Of a stretch of DNA of 10,726 nucleotides, positions 1 through 7,162 are shown piece after piece. Each line of letters begins with the position of its first letter. Position 1 is the first letter of the stretch. This DNA is from CAUZRD01 sp963582255 (GTDB taxonomy: Bacteria > Pseudomonadota > Alphaproteobacteria > Rhizobiales > TMED25). The stretch is from the NCBI GenBank assembly GCA_963582255.1, contig CAUZRD010000064.1, forward strand, positions 1 to 10,726, given 5' to 3'. A program made the translations under genes and the position numbers. The notes beneath the pieces were generated by a model, which was not told the DNA's origin, made no database searches, and saw only the letters and a program-made list of their open reading frames with translations.

Positions 1-1209
1 CGTGTGCGTACCCAGGGTGAAGCTGCTCTCGCACGCCGAAAGGCCGAAACAGAGATCGAACGCGCGCATACTGAAGCCAACATATCACAATCAATCGAAA
101 CCACGCCCGATGGCCGTATCATTGCTGAAATCTCCTATGGTGGTGATACGGCAACATCAAGCTACGGCACGCCGCTTGATCGCAGATTCTCATTTGCAAC
201 CTATGTGGTTGGCCCCTCCAATATGCTAGCTCACGCTGCAGCGCTTCGCGTCACGTCATCCCAGCCTGGGGAACCCATCGAATTCAATCCACTCTACATT
301 CACGGCCCCGTTGGCACCGGAAAAACCCACCTGATGAACGCCATCGCGTGGGAAATTCGCCGCCGCACTCCAGGCCGCAAGGTCCTGTTTCTATCGGCTA
401 TTCGCTTCATGAGTTCGTTTATCGAAGCTCTAAAGGCCAAAGACACAATCACGTTCAAGAAGCTTTTTGCCGATATAGATGTTCTCCTGATCGACGATAT
501 GCAATTTCTCCAGGGCAAGGTGGTACAGCAGGAGTTCTGCCATATATTCAATGCTCTGGAACACTCTACCCATCAGATCGTAATTGCCGGCGACCAACCC
601 CCAGCACGACTTGAAGTCCTTGATGATCGAATGCGCTCAAGATTATCCGGCGGATTAGTCGCTCAAATTACACCCTCGGATCTTGACCTTCGTCGCGGTA
701 TTCTTGACAAGCGTATCTCGCAAATGTCGGGTGCGCAGTCGAAAGTTGACATTCCAAGCTCGGTTCTAGATTTCATTGCCCGGCGCATCCAAAGCTCAGG
801 TCGCGAAGTCGAAGGCGCGCTCAATCGTATTGTAGCCGCCCATAGCGTTAACAAATTACCTATCACAGTTGAGCAGGCCGCAGTATCGATTGCGGATCTT
901 ATCAGCGAATCACACACTCGCCCAATAATGATCGAGGATATTTTGCGCGCGGTAAGTGGGCATTTTAACGTAACTCGCCAAGATCTGTTGTCTGCACGCC
1001 GCCACAAAAGTGTGGTTTTTCCACGCCAGATCGGCATGTATCTTGCCAAAACCTTGACCACCAGATCACTGCCTGAAATCGGCAGAAAGTTTGGCGGACG
1101 CGATCACACCACGGTACTCCATGCGGTACGCAAGATCGAAAATCTACTCGGCAAGGATGATACAGTACGCCAATCTATCGATACGCTCTCAATTCTTCTG
1201 CGAGAATAG
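1..1209 (+). CDS. dnaA: Chromosomal replication initiator DnaA, 5' end missing
   Basis: DnaA binds DnaA boxes at the origin, oligomerises as an AAA+ ATPase, melts DNA and loads the replicative helicase. The frame is open to the first base, so the N-terminal domain I (about 80-100 residues) lies outside the window; 402 codons are visible and the GTG at base 4 is not a convincing start. Numbering from that GTG: Walker A GPVGTGKTH at residues 101-109, Walker B LLIDDMQF near 160, an arginine-finger region DDRMRSRLSGGL near 208, and the C-terminal DNA-binding signature GGRDHTTVLHAVRKIE near 364, followed by a normal C-terminus ending LLRE. The Walker A loop has Thr where most DnaA proteins have Leu (GLGKT), and Pro for the second Gly. 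dnaN follows 118 bases downstream with its own possible promoter. The family call is secure; only the start is unknown. Confidence 0.97.
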   Translation, partial: RVRTQGEAALARRKAETEIERAHTEANISQSIETTPDGRIIAEISYGGDTATSSYGTPLDRRFSFATYVVGPSNMLAHAAALRVTSSQPGEPIEFNPLYIHGPVGTGKTHLMNAIAWEIRRRTPGRKVLFLSAIRFMSSFIEALKAKDTITFKKLFADIDVLLIDDMQFLQGKVVQQEFCHIFNALEHSTHQIVIAGDQPPARLEVLDDRMRSRLSGGLVAQITPSDLDLRRGILDKRISQMSGAQSKVDIPSSVLDFIARRIQSSGREVEGALNRIVAAHSVNKLPITVEQAAVSIADLISESHTRPIMIEDILRAVSGHFNVTRQDLLSARRHKSVVFPRQIGMYLAKTLTTRSLPEIGRKFGGRDHTTVLHAVRKIENLLGKDDTVRQSIDTLSILLRE

Positions 1210-1232
1210 AAGACTTACTGTTCATCTACCTA

Positions 1233-1261
1233 CTGGAACAGCCGGGCACCTCTGCTATAGT
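1233..1261 (+). promoter_or_regulatory. Possible extended -10 promoter for dnaN
   Basis: In the dnaA-dnaN gap, TATAGT (1256-1261, one mismatch to TATAAT) is preceded by TG at 1253-1254, the extended -10 arrangement. A weak -35 candidate, CTGGAA at 1233-1238 (three matches to TTGACA), lies 17 bases upstream. Initiation would fall about 60 bases before the dnaN start. Read by eye only; dnaN may also be transcribed from dnaA. Confidence 0.4.
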
Positions 1262-1316
1262 ACGTAGTCCCTGACCGGAGAAATTCGGATTATTCTGGGG
1301 TTTATGATCGCACTGC

Positions 1317-1322
1317 GAGGGA
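1317..1322 (+). promoter_or_regulatory. dnaN ribosome binding site (fixes the start)
   Basis: GAGGGA ends five bases before the ATG at 1328. This favours 1328 over the in-frame ATG at 1304, which would add eight residues (MIALRGTC) not expected in the beta clamp and has only a GGGG run near it. Confidence 0.6.
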
Positions 1323-1327
1323 CATGC

Positions 1328-2452
1328 ATGAAAGTCGTTATTGAGCGAAATCTGTTGTTGCGTGCGCTTAGTCACGTGCAAAGCGTGGTTGAGCGGCGCA
1401 ATACAATTCAGATTTTATCAAACGTATTAATCGAGGCTGATAGTGGCCGCTTGCGCCTAACAGCCACTGATCTCGACATTGAAGTTGTCGAGTCTGTGTC
1501 CGCCGACATTGAAAGCTCCGGTGGCACCACAACACAGGCCCATCTCCTATATGACATCGTACGCAAGCTGCCCGATGGCGCCCAGATTGAGCTGGCAACA
1601 GACGGCTCAAATGGCCCTCTCTCTCTGCAAGCCGGCCGGTCCAAGTTTTCATTGCAAACACTTCCGCGCGATGATTTCCCTGCGCTGAGCGGCGGAGAGC
1701 CATCGCATCAGTTCAAACTTCCAGCAAAAGAGCTGAAGCGTCTTGTAGAGCGAACCCGCTTTGCCATCTCAACCGAAGAGACACGTTATTACCTGAACGG
1801 AATTTATCTCCATCAAGCAAATTCCGCGATCAATGCGAGCTCAATGTTGCGCGCAGTCGCAACGGACGGACATCGCCTAGCTCAAGCCGAATTTACCCTA
1901 CCCAATGGGGCCGACGGCATGCCGGGCGTGATCGTACCTCGCAAATGCGTTGGTGAGTTAGCCCGACTAATCGACGAAGATGACGGTGACATTGGCATTG
2001 ATCTTTCATCATCAAAAGTCATATTCGAGCTTGGCTCACTTCGTCTGACAGCCAAACTCATCGATGGAACATTTCCTGACTATGAACGGGTTATCCCCCA
2101 CCAGAACAATAAGGAATTGACGGTCGAGAAATCAGTTTTTAAGAATGCCGTCGATCGGGTCTCCACTATGTCAAGCGACAAAAGCCGGGCCATCAAACTA
2201 TCGATAGACGGTAAAACGCTCACATTATCGGTCAACAGCCCTGATGCCGGCACCGCAACTGAGGAAATCGTGGTTGTATATAAAGCAGATCCGCTGCAGA
2301 TAGGATTTAACCCACGATATCTGCTCGATATAACCTCTCAGCTGGAAAGCGATGAGGCCCATTTTATGCTGTCCGATGCTGACTCACCGATTATAATTCG
2401 AGATTCCAAAGATACCGCTGCGCTCTATGTCTTAATGCCAATGCGAGTGTAG
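1328..2452 (+). CDS. dnaN: DNA polymerase III beta subunit (sliding clamp) DnaN
   Basis: The homodimeric ring tethers DNA polymerase III to DNA and serves as a docking platform for other replication and repair proteins. The 374-residue product has the usual length (about 370) and is built of three similar domains of about 120-125 residues. Recognisable points are the N-terminus MKVVIERNLLLRALSHVQ followed by VVERRNTIQILSNVLIEA, the central RYYLNGIYLH and ATDGHRLA motifs that open domain II, GTFPDYERVIP, and the C-terminal YVLMPMRV, the conserved tail of the clamp. The start at 1328 matches family N-termini and has an SD sequence. The gene follows dnaA in the classic order, but recF, its usual next neighbour, is absent here; dnaK comes 436 bases later. 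Confidence 0.97.
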   Translation: MKVVIERNLLLRALSHVQSVVERRNTIQILSNVLIEADSGRLRLTATDLDIEVVESVSADIESSGGTTTQAHLLYDIVRKLPDGAQIELATDGSNGPLSLQAGRSKFSLQTLPRDDFPALSGGEPSHQFKLPAKELKRLVERTRFAISTEETRYYLNGIYLHQANSAINASSMLRAVATDGHRLAQAEFTLPNGADGMPGVIVPRKCVGELARLIDEDDGDIGIDLSSSKVIFELGSLRLTAKLIDGTFPDYERVIPHQNNKELTVEKSVFKNAVDRVSTMSSDKSRAIKLSIDGKTLTLSVNSPDAGTATEEIVVVYKADPLQIGFNPRYLLDITSQLESDEAHFMLSDADSPIIIRDSKDTAALYVLMPMRV

Positions 2453-2631
2453 AACGCTACGCGGAAAATCATACAATAGATCAAAAATTACCAACTTAAT
2501 CCGTTAGCCTGCATTGGATGTCAGGCGCGAAGCTAGTTACGCTAAGCACAAAACATGTTTATATTTAACCGCCTGTATCTAAGTTACACCTTAACGTAGA
2601 TGCACCAGCTTTGAAACACACTCACAACCGA

Positions 2632-2649
2632 GCAGGTGATGTCACCTGC
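2632..2649. repeat. Near-perfect palindrome, possible operator or hairpin
   Basis: GCAGGTGATGTCACCTGC consists of two 8-base arms (2632-2639 and 2642-2649) fully complementary around a central TG. As RNA it would fold as a 7-bp stem with a four-base loop, but it lacks a T run on either side, so it is not a standard terminator. The symmetry fits a dimeric DNA-binding protein. It lies about 100 bases upstream of the dnaK promoter -35. The function is unknown. Confidence 0.5.
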
Positions 2650-2748
2650 CTGATATAAAACTAAACTATAACAGCAAGGAATCTGGCTCGGGGCATCAGC
2701 TTCCCCCCGAATTAGCTCAATACTTGGCAAATCACCCAATAACTGTAT

Positions 2749-2777
2749 CTTGCAGCAACTCCCTTAGCTCCCTATAT
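2749..2777 (+). promoter_or_regulatory. RpoH (sigma-32) type heat-shock promoter of dnaK
   Basis: CTTG at 2749-2752 (within CTTGCAG) and CCTATAT at 2771-2777 are separated by 18 bases. This matches the alphaproteobacterial RpoH consensus CTTG-N17/18-CYTATNT at every fixed position; read against the E. coli form it is CTTGCAG-N14-CCCTATAT. Transcription would start near 2784, about 105 bases before dnaK. A weaker overlapping match (CTTG 2723-2726, N17, TGTATCT 2744-2750) lies just upstream. Heat induction of dnaK through RpoH is well established in the group; use of this site is inference. Confidence 0.75.
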
Positions 2778-2801
2778 AGCGAGCGAACACGAAATTTGTG
2801 A

Positions 2802-2841
2802 CATCCAGAAGGGGGCCGACGCAATGTGCGCATCCTGGATG
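2802..2841 (+). promoter_or_regulatory. Potential stem-loop in the dnaK leader
   Basis: CATCCAG (2802-2808) and CTGGATG (2835-2841) are exact inverted repeats around a 26-base loop, within the predicted leader of dnaK. A short imperfect inner pairing (GACGC with GCATC, one mismatch) is possible. The ribosome binding site at 2873-2881 is not part of this stem. It may stabilise the mRNA; no function is shown. Confidence 0.35.
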
Positions 2842-2872
2842 CTTCATCAAAGACCTAAAAGGCCCGCCGAAA

Positions 2873-2881
2873 GGGAAAGGA
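2873..2881 (+). promoter_or_regulatory. dnaK ribosome binding site before a GTG start
   Basis: A purine-rich GGGAAAGGA ends seven bases before the GTG at 2889. The spacing supports initiation at this GTG, which gives the conserved N-terminus MSKVIGIDLGTTNS. Confidence 0.65.
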
Positions 2882-2888
2882 TCTAATT

Positions 2889-4826
2889 GTGTCGAAAGTT
2901 ATAGGAATTGACCTTGGTACGACAAATTCCTGTGTTGCTGTCATGGATGGCAAGGAACCTAAGGTCATTGAGAATGCGGAAGGCGCGCGAACAACTCCAT
3001 CAATGGTCGCGTTTTCTGACGATTCGAATCGTCTTGTCGGCCTTCCAGCAAAGCGCCAAGCGGTAACCAATCCGGAAAACACACTCTTCGCGGTCAAGCG
3101 GCTTATGGGCCGACGTTATAATGATCCGTTGGTAGAAAAAGACAAAGCTCTCGTCTCCTATAATATTGTCAAAGCCGACAATGGCGATGCCTGGGTTGAA
3201 GCTCATGGCACAAAATATTCTCCCTCTCAGATCGCTGCTTTCGTGCTTCAGAAAATGAAGGAAACGGCCGAATCCTTTCTTGGTGAAGCTGTTACCGAGG
3301 CAGTAATCACCGTTCCTGCATATTTCAATGATGCGCAACGCCAGGCAACCAAAGACGCCGGTAAGATCGCCGGTCTTGATGTCCTACGAATTATCAATGA
3401 GCCAACAGCGGCCGCGCTGGCCTACGGCATGGACCGCAAGGATGGTCAGACCATCGCTGTCTATGATCTTGGTGGTGGAACATTCGATATCTCAATACTG
3501 GAAATTGGTGATGGCGTTTTTGAAGTCAAATCAACTAATGGTGACACATTTCTCGGCGGCGAAGATTTTGACATGCGCCTGGTCGACTATTTGGCAAATG
3601 AATTTAAGAAAGACCAGGGCATCGATTTACGCTCAGATCGCCTTGCCTTGCAAAGGCTGAAGGTAGCAGCGGAAGAAGCAAAAATCGAACTCTCTTCCAC
3701 GCTGCAGACAGAAATCAACTTGCCATTCATCACCGCTGATCAGGCTGGCCCCAAACATCTCAATATCAAGCTGACGCGCGCCAAGTTTGAAAACTTGGTC
3801 GAAGACCTAGTTCAGCGCACCATGTCCCCTTGCCAGCAAGCTATCAAGGATGCTGGCCTCAAACCGGGTGATATTGATGAAGTAGTCTTGGTCGGTGGCA
3901 TGACACGAATGCCGAAGGTACAAGAGTTGGTGAACACTTTTTTTGGCAAAGAGCCTCATCGCGGTGTCAATCCAGATGAAGTGGTGGCAATGGGTGCTGC
4001 CATTCAGGCTGGCGTCCTCCAGGGTGACGTTAAAGATGTCTTGTTGCTTGATGTCACTCCGCTCTCACTTGGCATCGAGACACTGGGCGGAGTGTTCACC
4101 CGGCTGATCGACCGCAATACTACTATCCCAACAAAAAAGAGCCAGACCTTCTCTACAGCCGAAGACAATCAGTCAGCGGTTACCATTCGGGTTGCCCAAG
4201 GGGAGCGCGAAATGGCCTCGGACAACAAGATGCTAGGTCAGTTCGATCTGGTCGGCCTTCCCCCCGCTCCACGTGGTATTCCACAAGTCGAAGTAACATT
4301 CGATATAGATGCCAATGGAATTGTAAATGTGTCCGCTCAGGACAAGGCAACCGGGAAAGAACAATCGATCCGAATTCAGGCCTCCGGTGGACTATCTGAT
4401 GATGACATCGATAAGATGGTTCAAGAAGCCGAGATCCATGCCGACGAAGATAAGCAGCGCCGCTCAATCGTCGAAGCCCGCAACGGAGCCGAAGCGCTAG
4501 TGCATTCAACTCAGAAGACCTTGGAAGAAGTCGGCGATAAAGTTTCTGAAGCAGACCGCAGTGTCGTCGAACAAGCTATGGAAGACCTTAATTCAGCACT
4601 CGAGGGTGAGGATGCCGAAGACATCCAGAAGAAGTCTGAAGCACTTGCGCAAGCATCGATGAAACTGGGTGAGGCACTCTACCAGAATCAGCCTGGTGAT
4701 GACGACGCAAATGAACCCGGCAACCAAGCCGATGGCAATGAAGACGTCGTCGATGCTGACTTTGAGGAAATTAACGACGATGAGAACGATAAGGACGATG
4801 AGGACGACCAAAAGAAAGCCAGTTAA
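2889..4826 (+). CDS. dnaK: Chaperone DnaK (Hsp70)
   Basis: This is an ATP-driven cytoplasmic chaperone that binds exposed hydrophobic segments, works with DnaJ and GrpE, and in proteobacteria helps control RpoH stability. The 645-residue product is complete. The ATPase domain carries IDLGTTNS (7-14), Lys70, the VPAYFNDAQRQATKDAG segment (142-158), NEPTAAALAYG (170-180), YDLGGGTFD (192-200) and VLVGGMTRMPKVQ (333-345). The interdomain linker and start of the substrate-binding domain read DVLLLDVTPLSLGIETLGG from residue 383. A helical lid follows, then a strongly acidic tail (DADFEEINDDENDKDDEDDQ, then KKAS), longer than the usual short EEV-like end. The start is GTG with a good SD and an RpoH-type promoter upstream. 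dnaJ lies 153 bases downstream; grpE is not in the window. Confidence 0.98.
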   Translation: MSKVIGIDLGTTNSCVAVMDGKEPKVIENAEGARTTPSMVAFSDDSNRLVGLPAKRQAVTNPENTLFAVKRLMGRRYNDPLVEKDKALVSYNIVKADNGDAWVEAHGTKYSPSQIAAFVLQKMKETAESFLGEAVTEAVITVPAYFNDAQRQATKDAGKIAGLDVLRIINEPTAAALAYGMDRKDGQTIAVYDLGGGTFDISILEIGDGVFEVKSTNGDTFLGGEDFDMRLVDYLANEFKKDQGIDLRSDRLALQRLKVAAEEAKIELSSTLQTEINLPFITADQAGPKHLNIKLTRAKFENLVEDLVQRTMSPCQQAIKDAGLKPGDIDEVVLVGGMTRMPKVQELVNTFFGKEPHRGVNPDEVVAMGAAIQAGVLQGDVKDVLLLDVTPLSLGIETLGGVFTRLIDRNTTIPTKKSQTFSTAEDNQSAVTIRVAQGEREMASDNKMLGQFDLVGLPPAPRGIPQVEVTFDIDANGIVNVSAQDKATGKEQSIRIQASGGLSDDDIDKMVQEAEIHADEDKQRRSIVEARNGAEALVHSTQKTLEEVGDKVSEADRSVVEQAMEDLNSALEGEDAEDIQKKSEALAQASMKLGEALYQNQPGDDDANEPGNQADGNEDVVDADFEEINDDENDKDDEDDQKKAS

Positions 4827-4979
4827 CGTGATCAATTTAATCGATGGGCTCCGAAAACAACTGGTGTCCTGACAGGTAACATAATTGAAAATAGACATGG
4901 CTTACAAAGATTGGATCTGGGTACTGATGGGTACAAAATTATCTACCTCTTGCACCAGTTTCAGACATAAATAACAGTA

Positions 4980-6101
4980 ATGGAAAAACGTGATTACTAC
5001 GAAGTATTGGGAATCAATCGTGACTGCGATGAGAAAGACCTTAAGTCCTCTTTCCGCAAGCTGGCGATGCAACACCATCCTGATCGCAACAAAGGCGACA
5101 AAGAATCCGAAGCTAAGTTCAAGGAAGCTGCCGAAGCCTATGAGCGTCTAAAAGATCCGCAAACGCGCTCCGCCTACGATAGATTTGGCCACGCCGCTTT
5201 TGAGAGTGGCGGTGGATTTGACGGAAATGTTAACTCATCTTTCTCCGATATTTTTGATGAATTCTTTGGCGATCGCATGGGTGGTGGTAACCGGCAACAG
5301 CGCGGCGATGCCGGCCGCGGATCAGATCTACGCTACAATATGGAAATAACACTAGAGGATGCTTATCGTGGCAAGACCGATGAGATCACCGTCGGCATGG
5401 GCATCGCCTGCACTGGTTGCACCGGAACCGGTGCAACTCCTGGTAGCAAACCTAGTCCCTGCAGATCATGCGGAGGTGCGGGAAAGGTGCGCGCTAGCCA
5501 AGGCTTTTTCACTATTGAGCGCACTTGCGCTGCCTGCCAAGGACGCGGCCAAGTAATTAATGATCCATGCAAGACCTGCTCCGGACAGGGCCGTATTACA
5601 AAAGAACGCGTACTCGCAGTCGATATCCCAGCCGGTGTTGAGGATGGAACCCGCATCCGCCTGTCGGGCGAAGGCGAGGCAGGTTTGCGCAGCGGACCAC
5701 CGGGCGATCTATATATCTTCCTATCGTTGGCCCCCCACGAAGTATTTCAGCGCGACGGTGCTGATATTTTCTGTCGCATCCCAATATCCGTCACTAAAGC
5801 CGCACTTGGAGGTCAAGTAGAAGTCCCAACGGTCGATGGCGGGCGCACGCGCGTCACCATCCCAGATGGGGCACAAAACGGTCGCCAATTCCGTCTGCGT
5901 AGCAAAGGCATGCCAGTTCTAAGACAAGGCCGGTTCGGCGATATGTATCTTCAGGTAACTGTTGAAACACCTGTCAATCTTACAAAGCGCCAGCGTGAAC
6001 TCCTTAACGAATTTGAACAGAATTCAAACGAAAACACCAATCCTGAAAGCCATGGATTTTTTTCCAAAGTCAAGGATTTCTGGGACAGGTTAGGCGACTG
6101 A
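4980..6101 (+). CDS. dnaJ: Co-chaperone DnaJ (Hsp40, type I)
   Basis: DnaJ delivers unfolded substrates to DnaK and stimulates its ATPase. The 373-residue product has the full type I layout: a J domain (about 1-70) with the HPD motif at 33-35, a Gly/Phe-rich segment (about 76-105), a zinc-binding domain with all four CxxCxGxG repeats intact (Cys144/147, 161/164, 183/186, 197/200), and the C-terminal beta-sandwich substrate-binding domains. The length is normal. MEKRDYYEVLG matches family N-termini, so the start is secure even though no clear Shine-Dalgarno sequence precedes it (the 15 bases before the ATG are A-rich). It follows dnaK on the same strand after 153 bases with no evident terminator, so read-through from the dnaK heat-shock promoter is likely. 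Confidence 0.98.
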   Translation: MEKRDYYEVLGINRDCDEKDLKSSFRKLAMQHHPDRNKGDKESEAKFKEAAEAYERLKDPQTRSAYDRFGHAAFESGGGFDGNVNSSFSDIFDEFFGDRMGGGNRQQRGDAGRGSDLRYNMEITLEDAYRGKTDEITVGMGIACTGCTGTGATPGSKPSPCRSCGGAGKVRASQGFFTIERTCAACQGRGQVINDPCKTCSGQGRITKERVLAVDIPAGVEDGTRIRLSGEGEAGLRSGPPGDLYIFLSLAPHEVFQRDGADIFCRIPISVTKAALGGQVEVPTVDGGRTRVTIPDGAQNGRQFRLRSKGMPVLRQGRFGDMYLQVTVETPVNLTKRQRELLNEFEQNSNENTNPESHGFFSKVKDFWDRLGD

Positions 6102-6282
6102 GGGCACATAATCTTTCCTGTCCTGACATATGCTGAGTAAAGGGACATCGACTGAAACATCCCAAAGCTACCCGCTCATATTTTGTAATCTCATCATCGA
6201 CGCTTGCAAATAAGCATCTGATGGCGTCAATTTCCACCTGTGATTAAACCACTTTAGGCATAGATACCTCCAATCAATAAAC

Positions 6283-6287
6283 GAGGA
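6283..6287 (+). promoter_or_regulatory. dapB ribosome binding site (fixes the start)
   Basis: GAGGA ends six bases before the ATG at 6294. The in-frame ATG at 6306, which would begin at MRLAVVG, has a purine run only two bases upstream, too close to serve, so 6294 is preferred. Confidence 0.55.
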
Positions 6288-6293
6288 ACAATA

Positions 6294-7106
6294 ATGGTGG
6301 GAGATATGAGACTGGCCGTTGTCGGCGCTGCAGGGCGCATGGGCTGTGAGCTTGTTCGTGCAATTGATAATATAAAAGGCGTTGTACTGGCCGGTGCGAC
6401 CGAGATGCCGGGATCGCCGCATCTGGGTGCCGATGCATCACAGCTCGCTGGACTTACCCCCTCGGGAATTCAGATTGGCGACGATCCGATCAAGGTATTA
6501 AGTAAAGTCGACGGTGTGATAGACTTCACCTCTCCCGGGGCAACAACACAACATGCAGCGCTTGCCGCCCAGGCACGTATCGTTCACGTGATCGGAACTA
6601 CCGGGCTTGAAAAAAATGACGAGGAAAAAATAGCTGCCGCCGCGCGCCATGCAACCATCGTTAAAGCAGGAAATATGAGCCTTGGCATTAACCTGTTAAC
6701 CGCGCTTGTACGCAAAGTTGCAGCCGCGCTTGATAATGACTTCGATATCGAAATTATAGAAATGCATCATCGTCATAAGGTTGATGCACCTTCAGGTACA
6801 GCACTCATGCTCGGTAGAGCAGCAGCCGAGGGACGGGGCATCGAATTCGAACAAAGCGCCATCCTCTCACGTGAGGGCATAACCGGTGTACGAAGACGCG
6901 GTGACATCGGCTTTGCAACACTACGTGGCGGCATGGTGGTTGGTGAGCATCAAACTATTTTTGCTGCTGACGGCGAGCGAATAGTTTTGTCTCACACCGC
7001 CTCAGATCGAGGAATTTTCGCGACTGGCGCCATCAAGGCTGCGCTTTGGGCAAACGGACGTGAACCTGGGCTTTACTCCATGCTCGATGTCCTCGGAATC
7101 GAATAG
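6294..7106 (+). CDS. dapB: 4-hydroxy-tetrahydrodipicolinate reductase DapB
   Basis: DapB reduces the dehydrated form of 4-hydroxy-tetrahydrodipicolinate to tetrahydrodipicolinate with NAD(P)H, in the cytoplasmic route to diaminopimelate and lysine. The 270-residue product has family length. It shows the nucleotide-binding GAAGRMG loop (11-17), VIDFTSP (75-81), GTTG (101-104), the catalytic and substrate-binding block EMHHRHKVDAPSGTA (156-170, with the catalytic His and Lys), and RRGDIGFATLRGGMVVGEH with FA later in the C-terminal domain. It starts 192 bases after dnaJ, so it probably has its own promoter, though none stands out. gpmA follows after 56 bases on the same strand, suggesting co-transcription. 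Confidence 0.97.
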   Translation: MVGDMRLAVVGAAGRMGCELVRAIDNIKGVVLAGATEMPGSPHLGADASQLAGLTPSGIQIGDDPIKVLSKVDGVIDFTSPGATTQHAALAAQARIVHVIGTTGLEKNDEEKIAAAARHATIVKAGNMSLGINLLTALVRKVAAALDNDFDIEIIEMHHRHKVDAPSGTALMLGRAAAEGRGIEFEQSAILSREGITGVRRRGDIGFATLRGGMVVGEHQTIFAADGERIVLSHTASDRGIFATGAIKAALWANGREPGLYSMLDVLGIE

Positions 7107-7162
7107 ATATGCGCGGCAGGACAATCTGATACGCCAGATCGGAAAATGAAGGAAGGTAGAAA

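Larger units (their letters stand above)
2453..2888. other. 436-base gap between dnaN and dnaK, regulatory
   Basis: No ORF of meaningful length is seen on either strand. The gap holds a perfect 10-base palindrome AAACATGTTT (2551-2560), the longer palindrome at 2632-2649, a G/C-rich potential hairpin TCGGGG / CCCCGA (2688-2693 with 2705-2710, 11-base loop) without a following T run, a heat-shock type promoter (2749-2777), and the transcribed leader of dnaK with a potential hairpin (2802-2841). No recF fragment or tRNA was recognised. A simple T-tailed terminator for dnaN is not evident. Confidence 0.6.

Noticed and set aside
1210..1327. Possible replication origin next to dnaA
   Set aside because: No TTATCCACA-like DnaA boxes or AT-rich unwinding region are visible in the dnaA-dnaN gap; an origin, if nearby, would more likely lie upstream of dnaA outside the window.
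2688..2710. TCGGGG/CCCCGA hairpin as a terminator
   Set aside because: The loop is long and no T run follows, so an intrinsic terminator is not supported.
4593..4898. Minus-strand frame with a Val/Leu/Ile-rich run resembling a membrane segment
   Set aside because: The hydrophobic run is the reverse complement of the Asp-rich DnaK tail; it is a shadow of dnaK.
4949..4973. Second heat-shock promoter directly before dnaJ (CTTG at 4949)
   Set aside because: No CYTATNT block occurs 17-18 bases after CTTG, and the A-rich CATAAAT has the wrong spacing for either the RpoH or the housekeeping form.
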